A stretch of 64,000 nt of DNA from positions 124,001-188,000 of the forward strand of contig NZ_FUWS01000006.1 of NCBI RefSeq assembly GCF_900167435.1, read 5' to 3'. This document shows positions 41,800-51,275 of this stretch, piece after piece. A program made the translations under genes and the position numbers. The stretch's first letter is position 1, and each line of letters starts with the position of its first letter. The DNA comes from Marinactinospora thermotolerans DSM 45154 (lineage in GTDB: Bacteria; Actinomycetota; Actinomycetes; Streptosporangiales; Streptosporangiaceae). The notes beneath the pieces were generated by a model. It saw only the letters and a program-made list of their open reading frames with translations. It ran no database searches and had not been told where the DNA came from.

Positions 41800-41977
41800 C
41801 CCGACCACGGCGCACCCGGAGGTGACCGTCCCCGGCAGGACAACGGGGGCGGCGCCTTCGGCCGGCGGCGGTCACGCCACCCGCCGGCCCCGGGCACGCC
41901 AGAATGCTACGTCAACGACCTGCGAGCCCGCAGGACTTCCCACGACACCACGCCGGCCGCCCGCGGTCCCGACCCGA

Positions 41978-42655
41978 TCACGCGGCGGTCCACACACCCG
42001 AACTGCCGCGGCGATGGCTGCCCAACAGGTGGGTGTCGACCATGCCCACCGCCTCCATCAGGGCGAACATGGTCGTGGGACCGACGAACGCGAACCCCTT
42101 ACGGCGCAGCGCCGCCGACAGCGCGGCCGACTCGGCCGAACGGGTCGGCACCTCGGCCATGGTCCGCGGAGCGGGGGTCCGCGCCGGCCTGAACGACCAG
42201 ACGAAATCGGCCAGGCCACCCTCGTCGCGAAGCGCGAGGGTGGCCTTGGCGTTGGTGATGGTGGCGCGGATCTTGCGCTCGTTGCGGACGATCCCCGCGT
42301 CGGCCATGAGCCGGGCGACGTCGTCCTCCGTGTACCGCGCCACCGCCTCGGGATCGAATCCGTCGAACGCGGCGCGGAAGGCGGGCCGCTTACGCAGGAT
42401 CGTCGCCCAGGACAGACCCGCCTGGAACGCCTCCAGGCTGATCCGTTCGTACATCCCCTGCTCGTCTCGGACCGGCATCCCCCACTCGGTGTCGTAGTAG
42501 GCCCGCAACAACGGGTCGGCCGCGGCCCATGGGGGACGGGCCAGGCCGTCCTCACCCACCACCAGCCCGGTCCCCTCCGGCCCCGGTTCCCCGGTGACGG
42601 TCCCGACCCGCCCCGGCCCGCCGGCCTGGTCCTGCGTCTCCCCGATACGGTCCAT
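41978..42655 (-). CDS. tag: DNA-3-methyladenine glycosylase I
   Basis: 225 residues from ATG 42655, with GGGGAGGAC upstream. It excises 3-methyladenine from DNA. Family motifs are RPPWAAADPLLRAYYDTEWGMPV, LEAFQAGLSWATILRKRPAFRAAFDGFDPE, IVRNERKIRATITNA and GFAFVGPTTMFALMEAVGMVDTHLLGSHRR. The first 35 residues are a disordered Gly/Glu-rich extension. It lies 81 bases downstream of ogt on the same strand, so the two form an alkylation-repair unit. Confidence 0.95.
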   Translation of the reverse strand: MDRIGETQDQAGGPGRVGTVTGEPGPEGTGLVVGEDGLARPPWAAADPLLRAYYDTEWGMPVRDEQGMYERISLEAFQAGLSWATILRKRPAFRAAFDGFDPEAVARYTEDDVARLMADAGIVRNERKIRATITNAKATLALRDEGGLADFVWSFRPARTPAPRTMAEVPTRSAESAALSAALRRKGFAFVGPTTMFALMEAVGMVDTHLLGSHRRGSSGVWTAA

Positions 42656-42736
42656 CCGTCCTCCCCGGAAACGGCGACTGGCGCCGGAACGGCACGGGCC
42701 GCTCCGGGCAATGAGCGTAGACGAGGCGACGACGCG

Positions 42737-43342
42737 CTAGGCCGCCTCCAGGTCGAGCAGGACCCGCTTCGCGTCGACGCCGCCGATGTAACCGCCGATC
42801 CCCCCGTCGCTTCGCACGACCCGATGGCAGGGAAGGACGACGGGCAAGGGGTTGGTGGCGCAGGCCGTTCCCGTGGCCCGCACGGCGCGGGGGCTCCCCG
42901 CCGCCGTCGCCAGGGCCGCGTAGCCGACGGTGGTGCCATAGGGGACCTCGGCGAGCCGGGTCAGGACCTCGCGGCGGAATCCGGAGGTCAGACGCAGGTC
43001 GATCCCCAGATCGAAGGAGGTGCGGCGCCTCGTGAAGTACTCCTCGACCTGGCGCGCGGCCGCGTCCAACGGCGCGGGAGCGGCCAGGACGCGCGGTCCG
43101 ACACGCGCGGCGAGGGTGCCGAGGACCCGGTCGAAGTCCTCGACCTCGAAGGCGACCCGGACCAGGCCGCGCTGGGTGGCGGCGAGCAGGAGCGGGCCGA
43201 CCGGGCTGTCGACGGTCCGGTAGGCGACGTCGAACGGGTCCTCGTCCGATGCCCCCGTCACGGGACGCCGGCGGTGTGGTGTGGTCCCGTCCTTGTCCGC
43301 CGGGTCGGTGAAGGAGGTGCTCACGGTGTCGCGTTCGTTCAT
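42737..43342 (-). CDS. ogt: Methylated-DNA-protein-cysteine methyltransferase
   Basis: 201 residues from ATG 43342. It repairs O6-alkylguanine by moving the alkyl group to its own Cys. The active site is VVLPCHRVVRSDGGIGGYIGG, preceded by EVPYGTTVGYAALATAAGSPRAVRATGTACATNPLP with the DNA-binding helix and Arg finger. The first 35 residues are disordered. No Ada regulatory domain is fused. It probably heads an operon with tag. Confidence 0.95.
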   Translation of the reverse strand: MNERDTVSTSFTDPADKDGTTPHRRRPVTGASDEDPFDVAYRTVDSPVGPLLLAATQRGLVRVAFEVEDFDRVLGTLAARVGPRVLAAPAPLDAAARQVEEYFTRRRTSFDLGIDLRLTSGFRREVLTRLAEVPYGTTVGYAALATAAGSPRAVRATGTACATNPLPVVLPCHRVVRSDGGIGGYIGGVDAKRVLLDLEAA

Positions 43343-43945
43343 GGTGCCGCTCCGGTGCGGTGGGTTCTGCGCGGTTCCCCATGCCGTCGACGACGGGCGA
43401 GGGGGCGGAGGCCGGGGTGGGCCGCTGTCCGCGTAGCACGGCCCTCGACGCCTTCCGCTCGATCCTGAGAACAGGGGGCGGGAAGACGGTCCGTGGGTGA
43501 GGGGGCCGGCCACGCCTCGACGCCGCTCCCCCGACACTAGCCGGGAATGGGGGCGGGGTCGCGGGGAGCCTTCCCGGCCCGGTGTCCGCCGCGCCGTCCG
43601 GATCGGGGACTCCGGCACGGTGGGGCCGGGTCAGGCCATGACCTGCTGGAACGACGGCGGGTCCGCGAACGGTGGACATCAGCCGACGGACGCGAGGTCA
43701 TCCGGATGCCGGGGTGTGGCCCGCTCCGCGCGCGGCGCCGGAGTCCTCCCGGCTCGGCGACGTTGCGCCGTCCACAGGCTGTGGACGACCGCGCGCCCCA
43801 CCACTTCCATCCCGCCGATCGCCGCGCTCATGGCCACCGCGTCCCCGGGGACGCGGACGGGCCGGGCGGGGGCCGCGCAACGCCTCGGACCGGTCCTGTC
43901 ACACGTTCCCCGAGGTGTCGGCCGCGGGCGTACGGGGACCGCCGG
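43343..43945. other. 603-base region without a recognised gene
   Basis: It holds the upstream region of ogt and the palindrome at 43770-43786. Frames on both strands (for example 43497-43955) are Arg/Pro-rich without domains and I do not accept them as genes. Confidence 0.5.
43770..43786. repeat. 17-bp palindrome GTCCACAG-G-CTGTGGAC
   Basis: Second copy of the palindrome seen at 616-632, in intergenic DNA. Confidence 0.5.
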
Positions 43946-44577
43946 TCACCCGTAGAGCCGCTGGGCGTACTGTTCGCCGTAGTAGGTCTCCAGCTCCTCC
44001 AGCGTCTCCTCACGGTCCTCGACCGCCTTGGCGATGCGCGGGCGGCTCGGGAGCACCTCGGGGTTCCACGTCTCCGGCTTCCACAGCGAGGAGCGGAGGA
44101 ACGCCTTCGCGCAGTGGTGGAACACCTGCTCGATCTCGACGACCAGGGCGAGGGAGGGCCGGTGCCCCCTGACCACCATCCGGTCGAAGAAGGGGGCGTC
44201 GCTCACCAGGCGCGCCCGCCCGTTGATGCGCAGCGTGTCGCCCCGCCCGGGGATCAGGTAGACCAGACCGACATGGGGGTTGGCCAGCACGTTGCGGAAC
44301 CCGTCGACGCGCCGGTTGCCCGGACGGTCGGGGATCGCGATCGTCGTGTCGTCGAGGACCAGGGTGAATCCGGGCGGGTCCCCCTTCGGGGAGACATCGC
44401 AGGACCCGTCCGCCCCGGAGGTCGCGATGAGGCAGAACGGGGACGCCGCCAGCCACTCCCGGTCGAGGTCCCGCAACGCCCTCCGCTCCTTGGCGATGGA
44501 CTGCGGCATCGGCGCACCGACCAGTTTCGCGAGCTCGGCCTCAGAGGTTATCTCCACCAGGCCGTCGATGTTGTGCA
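43946..44577 (-). CDS. Pyridoxamine 5'-phosphate oxidase-like FMN protein
   Basis: 210 residues from ATG 44577 with GGAGG eight bases upstream. The PNPOx-like split barrel is clear: WLAASPFCLIATSGADGSCDVSPKGDPPGFTLVLDDTTIAIPDRPGNRRVDGFRNVLANPHVGLVYLIPGRGDTLRINGRARLV. It then has VFHHCAKAFLRSSLWKPETW, the mark of the MSMEG_1061-like subgroup. It probably binds FMN or F420; the substrate is unknown. Confidence 0.88.
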
Positions 44578-45081
44578 TGTCATCCGCCTCCAGGTGTGAC
44601 CCTGCCGTCGCCCAGGCGCGCCGGCCGCGACCAGCCTTGCGCAGGCGTTCCCCGCGCGCCACCGTTTTCCGGTGGCCGATACCGGTACGCGCGGGCGGGA
44701 GCGGCGGGTGCCACCGGTCACATCCGGCGCAAGGGGAAATAGCGGAGGGGGAGGTCCTGTTGTACCGGGTGCAGGTCGATGCGGTAGCAAGTGTCCCCCG
44801 GGCCTCACCTATCGCCTTCGTGGAATACCGCGTCCGGCCCCGCCCTCGGCGGGAATCCGGACGGCCTCGGAGCCACGTTGTGCCCCGCGCCGAGAGGCGA
44901 CCGCCGCATCGTCCTGGCAACGTGCGCGAGCCCCGGTGGAGATCCCTCCACCGGGGCTCGCGTGTTCTCACGGGGCGCGCGCCGCCGGCCATGGACAGGT
45001 GAATGGCGGAACGGCCCGCCGACATCGAGACGCGCGCCGGCCACACCGCGCCGGCCCCCGGGCCGGGGGCCGTGTCCGGGG
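44578..45081. other. Intergenic region with terminator
   Basis: 504 bases with no supported gene. It contains the strong hairpin at 44925-44962. Confidence 0.45.
44925..44962 (-). terminator. Hairpin terminator
   Basis: A 17-bp stem (CGCGAGCCCCGGTGGAG pairing with its complement ending CTCGCG) and a 4-base loop lie about 120 bases past the stop of the minus-strand HTH gene. Confidence 0.7.
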
Positions 45082-45531
45082 TCAGTTCGTTTCGGTGCCC
45101 TCGGTGGTCTCCGTCCGGGCGGTGCGGCCGGCGAGGCGGTCGTGGCGTTGCCGGGCGGCCTGGGCGGTGCCCAGTCCCAGGCCGAAGGCGATCTCCTGCC
45201 AGGTCATGCCGCGCCCACGGGCCATCTGAAGGAGGCCGGCCTCCAGCGCGTCGAGCTCGGAGCGGGCGCGCGGGGCGAGGGTCAGCGCGGCGGTGATGTC
45301 CTCGGCGTCGACGGCGGGCTCGTCCGGCGCGGTCGGGGCGACACCGGAGGCGAGGTCGGCGACGCGGCGGACCGCGTCCAGGGGCTCCATCGGGATACGC
45401 CGCTCGTCCCACCTGCGGCGCGCCTCGTCGATGGCGTGGCGCTCGGTGATCCGGAACAGCGCGGTGTGGACACGCCTGCGGCGGGCGTCCTCAGGGTCGG
45501 GAGGGGAGAAGGGGGCGTGCTCGTCGGTCAT
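45082..45531 (-). CDS. Small HTH DNA-binding protein
   Basis: 149 residues from ATG 45531. GGAGG lies only one base before this ATG, so a TTG start slightly upstream is possible. The C-terminal HTH is LEAGLLQMARGRGMTWQEIAFGLGLGTAQAARQRHDRLAG. The front part (DARRRRVHTALFRITERHAIDEARRRWDERR) is basic and helical. The promoter region has two palindromes that suggest autoregulation. Confidence 0.7.
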   Translation of the reverse strand: MTDEHAPFSPPDPEDARRRRVHTALFRITERHAIDEARRRWDERRIPMEPLDAVRRVADLASGVAPTAPDEPAVDAEDITAALTLAPRARSELDALEAGLLQMARGRGMTWQEIAFGLGLGTAQAARQRHDRLAGRTARTETTEGTETN

Positions 45532-45558
45532 GCCTCCACTCTGCGACTCAAGCAAGTC

Positions 45559-45593
45559 GTTGTCAACGGAATATGTTGAACAATTTGTTCAAC
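45559..45593. promoter_or_regulatory. Promoter and operator of the HTH gene
   Basis: GTTG-T-CAAC (45559-45567) overlaps a minus-strand TTGACA that can be the -35 hexamer. A 19-bp palindrome GTTGAACAA-T-TTGTTCAAC (45575-45593) lies just upstream of it. Both share GTTG/CAAC ends, so one regulator may bind both. Confidence 0.55.
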
Positions 45594-45713
45594 GACCGTC
45601 TTCACCATCCCCCTTCTCCCCGTTCCACCGCGCAGCCCGGCGGACGCCGGCGGCACCGGTCCGCCCCCGGAAGCGAGAGACGTGGAATGGGTTCCACCTC
45701 GTCCGGGGTTATA

Positions 45714-45737
45714 TTTGAACTGACCAGTCAGTTCAAA
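45714..45737. promoter_or_regulatory. 24-bp perfect palindromic operator before the exporter operon
   Basis: Arms TTTGAACTGAC and GTCAGTTCAAA of 11 bases around CA, 23 bases before ATG 45761. Size and symmetry are like a TetR-family operator, as usual for YhgE/Pip export operons. No TetR gene is within the window near it. Confidence 0.7.
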
Positions 45738-45760
45738 AAGTGTCCGGTAGGAGCTCCGAC

Positions 45761-46465
45761 ATGCGATTCGCGACGGGGGCCCGGGTCCAGGCCCACGAGC
45801 TGTCCCTACGGACCGGCCGGGGATGGGTCTACCGTGACGTCGACCTCACCGCCGCGCCCGGATCCCTCACCGCGCTACAGGCCGAGTCGGGCGGTGGCCG
45901 CACCGCGCTGCTGCTCACCCTCGGCGGCCGGATGCGCCCCAGCTCGGGTTCGGCGCGGGTCGACGGCCACGAACTTCCCGGCGCCGAGGCCAAGGTGCGG
46001 GGCATCGCCGCGCTCGGTCTGAGCGACGGCGTCAACGACCTCGACGGCCGGCTGCGCGTCCGCGAGCACCTGCGCGAACGCCTGCACCTCCGGTTGCGCC
46101 CGGCCCGCCGCTCCCTCACCCGCGCCGCGTTGCGCGCCGCGGGCCTCGACGACCTCGACACCGCCCGCCCCGTGGGCGGGCTCTCGGCGGAGGAGCGGCG
46201 CCGGCTCGGTGTCGCGCTCGCCCTCGTCGACGAACCCCGGCTGCTCCTCGTCGACGACGCCGACCGCGGCCTGCCCCACGATCGGCAACGGGAGCTGTGG
46301 CGGACGTTGCGCGAGCTCGCCGACGGCGGGCTGACCGTCATCGCCGCCTGCGCCGACGCCGGGGCCGCCCACGACCTGGCCGACGTGGTCGCGCTGGGCC
46401 GCCCCGGCGACGATCCGGCGACACGCCCGGCCGACGGCTCCGAGACGGGGGAGGCGCGGCCGTGA
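45761..46465 (+). CDS. ABC-type ATP-binding protein with degenerate motifs
   Basis: 234 residues from ATG 45761 with AGGAG upstream. It keeps the ABC fold, but the key motifs are altered: the Walker A region reads AESGGGRTALL (Arg where Lys is expected), the signature is GGLSAEERRRLGVALAL, and Walker B is RLLLVDDADRGL with Asp in place of the catalytic Glu. ATP binding may persist, while hydrolysis is probably weak or lost. Its stop overlaps the GTG of the YhgE/Pip gene (GTGA), so the two are made together. Confidence 0.8.
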   Translation: MRFATGARVQAHELSLRTGRGWVYRDVDLTAAPGSLTALQAESGGGRTALLLTLGGRMRPSSGSARVDGHELPGAEAKVRGIAALGLSDGVNDLDGRLRVREHLRERLHLRLRPARRSLTRAALRAAGLDDLDTARPVGGLSAEERRRLGVALALVDEPRLLLVDDADRGLPHDRQRELWRTLRELADGGLTVIAACADAGAAHDLADVVALGRPGDDPATRPADGSETGEARP

Positions 46466-48573
46466 GACGACCGCGACCGCGCGGGATCCCCGCGCTGCGA
46501 CTCGGCGGGCTGTCGATGCTCTCCTTCCTGCGGGCCCCCCTGCCCGCCGCCGCCCTCGCGGCGCTGGTGCTCATCCCATTGCTGTACTCCGGGCTGTACC
46601 TGTGGTCGTTTTGGGACCCGTTCGGCCGGATGGACCAGCTGCCGGTCGCGCTGGTCGACGAGGACCGGCCGGTGGAGGTCGGCGGAGAGGAGCTGGACGC
46701 GGGCGGCGCGCTCGCCGACGAGCTGGTCGAGGGCGGCGACCTGGACTGGAACCTGGTCGACGCGCAGGAGGCGGAACAGGGGCTGCGCGAAGGCCGCTAC
46801 TACGTGTCGCTGCGGATCCCCGAGGACTTCAGCGAGCGCCTGGCCTCGCCCTCACGTGACGACGCGACGCCCGTGCCCGCGATGTTGGAGGCCCACTACG
46901 ACGACTCCAACGGCTACATCGTCCGCTCCCTGATGCGGTCGGCCTTCACCGAGGTGCAAAACGCCGCGGCCTCCTCCGCGATCGCCGACTACCTCGACGA
47001 GATCTTCCTCGGCTTCAACGACATCCACGAGGCCACGCGGGAGGCCGCCGACGGCGCCGCCGAACTCGCCGACGGCGCCGGGACGGCCAAGGACGGTTCG
47101 GGGGAACTGGCGAGCGGCGCGTCCGAGGCCGCCGCGGGCTCCAGTGACCTGTCCAGCGGCCTGGGAACGCTGTACTCCGGGTCGCAGGAACTGGCCGACG
47201 GGGCGACCTCGGCGTCGGACCAGGTGTCGGCCGCCACCGACGAGCTCGACACGATCGCCGACACCTACATCCCGCTGCTGCGCGACAACGCCCCCGAGAT
47301 CGAGACCGCGGCCGACGCCATCTCGACCGCGGCCTCGAACCTGTCGTCCGCGCTCGGCGACCTGCCCACGGGGACGCGGTCGCGGGTGGCCGACCTCCAG
47401 GACGACCACCAGGCCCTCCAGGAGTACGTCACGGCGCACCCGGAACTGCGCGAGGACCCGGCGTTGAAGGAGGCCGTGGACGGGCTCCTGTCCAGCGCTG
47501 ATGAGGCCGTGAGCCAGGCGACCGCCTTCGACGACTACGTCCAGGGCCACGCCGCCGACATCTCCGACATCGCCGAGCAGGCCGACACGGTCTCCGGCAT
47601 CGCCGCCGACATCGCCGACGCCGCGCCGACCCTCGCCGACGACGCCGAGGCCGCGCGGGACAAGGTCGACGCCCTGGACGCCGGCCTGGCCGAGCTCGCC
47701 CAGGGCAGCCGTGACCTGCGGGACGGGCTGGCCGACGCCTACGACGGCAGTGCCGACCTCGGTGAGGGGCTGAGCGCGCTGGAGGAGGGCGCGGTCCGGC
47801 TCGACGACGGTATCGGCGAGCTCAGCGACGGTTCCGCGACGCTGTCCGACGGCCTGGCCGACGGGGTCGAGCAGGTGCCCACCTACGACGACGCCTCCCG
47901 GGCCGAGCACGGCGACATGATGAGCTCGCCGGTGCGGCTGAGCAGCGACATCGACAACGAGGCCCCCGACTACGGCACCGGGTTCGCCCCGTTCTTCCTC
48001 CCGTTGTCGCTGTGGGTCGGCGCGATGGTGACCTACATGGTGCTGCCCGCGGTGTCCGGTCGGGCGTTGGCGGCCAACGCCCCCGCGTGGCGGATCGCCC
48101 TGGCGAACTGGTCGCCGGCGTTGGTCATCGGTGTCGCCCAGACGCTGGTGATGCTGGCGGCGCTGCGTGTCGGTCTCGGGTTGGACGCCGCCCGCTGGCC
48201 CGGCCTGGTCGGCGTGCTCGCGCTCACCGCCGCGACCTTCACCGCCGTCGTGTACTGGGCGAACGTGCGGTTCAACGCCGCTGGCCGGATCGTCGCGCTG
48301 GTCCTGCTGATGTTGCAGCTCACCTCGGCGGGCGGAACCTACCCGATCGAGACCAGTCACGGCTTCTTCCAGGCGATCGCGCCGTTCCTGCCGATGAGCT
48401 GGGTGGTCGCGGCGACCCGGCACCTGATCTCGGGCGGGGACCTCACCGTGGTGTGGCAGGCGTGCGGGGTGCTCGGCGCCTACCTGGCGGGAGCCCTGTT
48501 GCTGACATGGCGGTCGGTGGCCGGAAGGCGGGTCTGGACGATGGCGAGGTTGCATCCGGACCTGAAGCTGTAG
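46462..48573 (+). CDS. YhgE/Pip-type ABC-2 membrane protein
   Basis: 703 residues from GTG 46462. One N-terminal helix (PLPAAALAALVLIPLLYSGLYLWSFWDPF) is followed by a large extracellular region with PVALVDEDRPVE, then repeated LADGA/ELASGA/LSDGSATLSDGL segments of the Pip domain (about residues 190-470) that form long coiled coils. Five or six C-terminal helices follow (FFLPLSLWVGAMVTYMVLPAVSG onward). Such proteins resemble phage-infection protein and MmpL/ABC-2 exporters and work in envelope transport. The palindromic operator upstream controls the pair. Confidence 0.9.
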   Translation: MRRPRPRGIPALRLGGLSMLSFLRAPLPAAALAALVLIPLLYSGLYLWSFWDPFGRMDQLPVALVDEDRPVEVGGEELDAGGALADELVEGGDLDWNLVDAQEAEQGLREGRYYVSLRIPEDFSERLASPSRDDATPVPAMLEAHYDDSNGYIVRSLMRSAFTEVQNAAASSAIADYLDEIFLGFNDIHEATREAADGAAELADGAGTAKDGSGELASGASEAAAGSSDLSSGLGTLYSGSQELADGATSASDQVSAATDELDTIADTYIPLLRDNAPEIETAADAISTAASNLSSALGDLPTGTRSRVADLQDDHQALQEYVTAHPELREDPALKEAVDGLLSSADEAVSQATAFDDYVQGHAADISDIAEQADTVSGIAADIADAAPTLADDAEAARDKVDALDAGLAELAQGSRDLRDGLADAYDGSADLGEGLSALEEGAVRLDDGIGELSDGSATLSDGLADGVEQVPTYDDASRAEHGDMMSSPVRLSSDIDNEAPDYGTGFAPFFLPLSLWVGAMVTYMVLPAVSGRALAANAPAWRIALANWSPALVIGVAQTLVMLAALRVGLGLDAARWPGLVGVLALTAATFTAVVYWANVRFNAAGRIVALVLLMLQLTSAGGTYPIETSHGFFQAIAPFLPMSWVVAATRHLISGGDLTVVWQACGVLGAYLAGALLLTWRSVAGRRVWTMARLHPDLKL

Positions 48574-48745
48574 CGTCGCGCGGCCGCGGTTCCCGGCCGA
48601 CGGGTGAGGTTCGCCATGGCCGCCGCCCGCCGGGCCCGGAGTTTAGCCGCGCGGCACGTGGTCAGCCGGGCGGGTGAGGGCCGCCGTCGTCCGCGACGTT
48701 CGACGGCGGCCGAGTGCTATCCGTCCGACGACGAAGAGGTGTGTG

Positions 48746-49903
48746 ATGGCCGGGACGAACTCGAAACCGACGACCCGCTCGCTGATCTCCCCGGCCCGTT
48801 ACGTGCAGGGCCCCGGGGCCATCGCCGAACTCGGCTCCCATGTCGCGCGGATCGGCGCCAATCCGCTGCTGTTGTCCGATGACGTGGTGCGTGGATTGAC
48901 CGAGTCCGCGATCACCTCCTCCTTCGAGGAGGCGGGACTGCCGGTGCGGTTCGAGGAGTTCGGTGGTATGCCCACCGCGGCGGAGGCCCGCCGGGTCGCC
49001 GAGATCATCGACAAGCACGGCGTCGACGTGGTCGTCGGGTTGGGGGGCGGAGCGGCGATCGACACCGCCAAGGCGGCCGGGGACAACGCGGGGATCCGCT
49101 GGGTGAGCGTGCCCACGGCGGCCTCCACCGACGCGCCCACCTCGGCGTTGTCGGTGGTCTACACCGAGGAGGGCGCGTTCGAGTCCTACCGCTTCTACAC
49201 GCGCAACCCCGACCTGGTCCTCATCGACACCCGGCTCGTCGCGAACGCGCCGGCCCGGTTCCTCATCGCCGGTGTCGGGGACGCGCTGGCCACCTGGATC
49301 GAGGCGCGGGCGGTGCAGCGCGGCAACGGCCCGACCATGGCCGGGGGACGCGCCACCCGGGCCGGGACGACGCTGGCGCGGCTGTCGTGGGACATCCTGT
49401 GGGAGCACGCCCTCCCCGCGATCGAGGCGGTGCGGGCGAACCTGGTCACCCCCTCCGTCGAGGCGGTGGTCGAGGCGAACACGCTGCTGTCGGGGCTGGG
49501 GTTCGAATCGGCGGGTCTGGCCGCGGCGCACGCGATCCACGACGGTCTGACCGCGGTGCCGCACACGCACGGGCTGGCCCACGGTGAGAAGGTCAACATC
49601 GGGTCGATCACCCAGCTCATCCTGGAGGGCGCGCCGACCGCCGAGATCCGTGAGTTCATCGAGTTCACGACGCGGGTGGGGCTGCCGACCACGCTGACCG
49701 AGGTGGGCCTGGGCGACGTGGAGGACGACGTGCTGCGCACCGTGGTGGAGGCGGCGACCGCGCCGGAGGAGACCATCCACAACATGCCGTTCGAGGTGGT
49801 GGCCGAGGACGTGTTGGACGCGCTCAAGGCGGTGGAGCCGCTGGCGCGCTCGGTGCGGGCCGCGGCCGGCCTGCCCGAGCCGAAGGCGCCGAAACGGCAC
49901 TGA
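48746..49903 (+). CDS. gldA: Iron-type glycerol dehydrogenase family enzyme
   Basis: 385 residues from ATG 48746 with GAGGTG upstream. It oxidises glycerol to dihydroxyacetone with NAD. YVQGPGAIAELGSHVARIG, DVVVGLGGGAAIDTAKAAGD (NAD loop), VPTAASTDAPTSALSVVYTEEGAF, then zinc ligands in GVGDALATWIEA (Asp), AAAHAIHDGLT (His) and HTHGLAHGEKV (His). It has its own terminator. Confidence 0.92.
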   Translation: MAGTNSKPTTRSLISPARYVQGPGAIAELGSHVARIGANPLLLSDDVVRGLTESAITSSFEEAGLPVRFEEFGGMPTAAEARRVAEIIDKHGVDVVVGLGGGAAIDTAKAAGDNAGIRWVSVPTAASTDAPTSALSVVYTEEGAFESYRFYTRNPDLVLIDTRLVANAPARFLIAGVGDALATWIEARAVQRGNGPTMAGGRATRAGTTLARLSWDILWEHALPAIEAVRANLVTPSVEAVVEANTLLSGLGFESAGLAAAHAIHDGLTAVPHTHGLAHGEKVNIGSITQLILEGAPTAEIREFIEFTTRVGLPTTLTEVGLGDVEDDVLRTVVEAATAPEETIHNMPFEVVAEDVLDALKAVEPLARSVRAAAGLPEPKAPKRH

Positions 49904-49984
49904 GGACCGGCGTCCCCCGCCGCCGCGCCGTGGCGGGGAGACGCCGCCCTTCCGTGCCGACGTCCCCCGCACCGCCGTCCCGTC

Positions 49985-50013
49985 CGGTCACCCGTTTCCA
50001 CGGGTGACCGTTT
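49985..50013 (+). terminator. Terminator after gldA
   Basis: An 11-bp stem CGGTCACCCGT / ACGGGTGACCG with loop TTCC, followed by TTTCC. Confidence 0.75.
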
Positions 50014-50498
50014 CCGGCCGCCCGGCCGAACGGGACGCGTCCCTGAAAGCTCGGCAAACCACACAGATGCCGTCGAAGTCTTCTTTCGCCCGAAACGGCA
50101 TCACCACTCCAGATCCGGAGGTCTCGCCGCGAATCCCTGTCCTCACAGGGCTCCCGGCTCTTCTAGACTCTTTTCTTCAAGGTCCGGAAGCGTGGCCTTA
50201 CTACTTCGGTGACCCTTGATCGTCCCGGACACCGGACGGCCTGTGAACCGACGGGTCGCGCACCGATGCCCGGGGATCCACGATCAGCCGACCTCATCAG
50301 CATCCCGATGGGGCGTTTCGCCGTGCGCAAGTGTCCTCCCCTACAGGGGGTGCGATCGCCTGCGCGGCGGGCAGGGACGGGTCACCGAGGAAGGCCACCG
50401 GCGGGACACGGACACGTCCCGCCGCGGCCTGGTGGGCGGGAACCGTCCGTCCGCCGTCGACCATAGGTGCCCGCGCGCCGTGGAGATCTCCGGACCCG
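50014..50498. other. Upstream region of the first ANTAR gene
   Basis: 485 bases, less GC-rich around 50040-50200, with a possible -10 TAGACT near 50165. No gene is supported. Confidence 0.4.
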
Positions 50499-51275
50499 AT
50501 GAAGAACAGCCGAGCGAACGACCGTTCAGCAGCCACGGAAGGCGTCGCCCTTCCCTCAACAGAAGAACTGGTTACCGACCCCCGCCCCAACGGCGTGGGC
50601 GACACCACCGCGTTCGCCCGCCGCCTGGTCACCCTGGCGGAGGAGGTCGGCACGAGCGGCAGCGTCGAGGAGGCCGCACAGCGGGTCGTCGACGCGCTGG
50701 TCGGCAGTCTGTCCCTGTGCGACCACGCCTTCCTCTCCGCGCGTACCGGGAAGAACAGTTCCCCTGTGACCGCCTACAGCGACGACGTGGCCAAGCAGCT
50801 CGGCGACTCCCAGGTCTTCCTGGGCTCCGCGCCCCGCCTGCACGTCACGTTGGCGGACCCGGGATCCTACAGCCTCACCGACCACAGTGACGACTCGTGG
50901 AACGGCTTCCTGGAACGCGCGGCGGCGTTGAACATCCGCAGCCTGTACGCGGCCCGCCTGGCCAGCGCCGAGCGACGCATCGGCCTGATCACGATGTACT
51001 CGACGTCCCTCGAATCGTTCGACCGGCACGAGCCGGGCCTGATCACGGTCGCCATCGACCACATCGCGATCGAGCTCCAGCACCGCATCGAGGTGGCCAA
51101 CCTCAACCGGGCGCTGAGCACCCGCAGCCTGATCGGGACGGCGCTGGGCATCCTCATGGAACGGCACGGCATCTCCGAACCCGAGGCGTGGAAGCTGCTG
51201 AGCAAGACCTCGCAGGAGCTCAACATCCGGTTGGTCGACATCTGCCGCCGTCTGGTCAACGGCTCCGAGGGGTGA
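50499..51275 (+). CDS. GAF-ANTAR RNA-binding regulator
   Basis: 258 residues from ATG 50499. The GAF sensor spans about 30-190 (TLAEEVGTSGSVEEAAQRVVDALVGSLSLCDHAFLSA...LNIRSLYAARLASAERRIGLITMYST). The ANTAR domain is TRSLIGTALGILMERHGISEPEAWKLLSKTSQELNIRLVDICRRLVNG. ANTAR proteins bind paired hairpins in mRNA leaders to prevent termination. A second GAF-ANTAR gene follows 153 bases on. Confidence 0.92.
   Translation: MKNSRANDRSAATEGVALPSTEELVTDPRPNGVGDTTAFARRLVTLAEEVGTSGSVEEAAQRVVDALVGSLSLCDHAFLSARTGKNSSPVTAYSDDVAKQLGDSQVFLGSAPRLHVTLADPGSYSLTDHSDDSWNGFLERAAALNIRSLYAARLASAERRIGLITMYSTSLESFDRHEPGLITVAIDHIAIELQHRIEVANLNRALSTRSLIGTALGILMERHGISEPEAWKLLSKTSQELNIRLVDICRRLVNGSEG

Noticed and set aside
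43497-43955. A 152-codon frame in the gap upstream of ogt
   Set aside because: No ribosome site, no domain, low-complexity composition; likely chance in GC-rich DNA.
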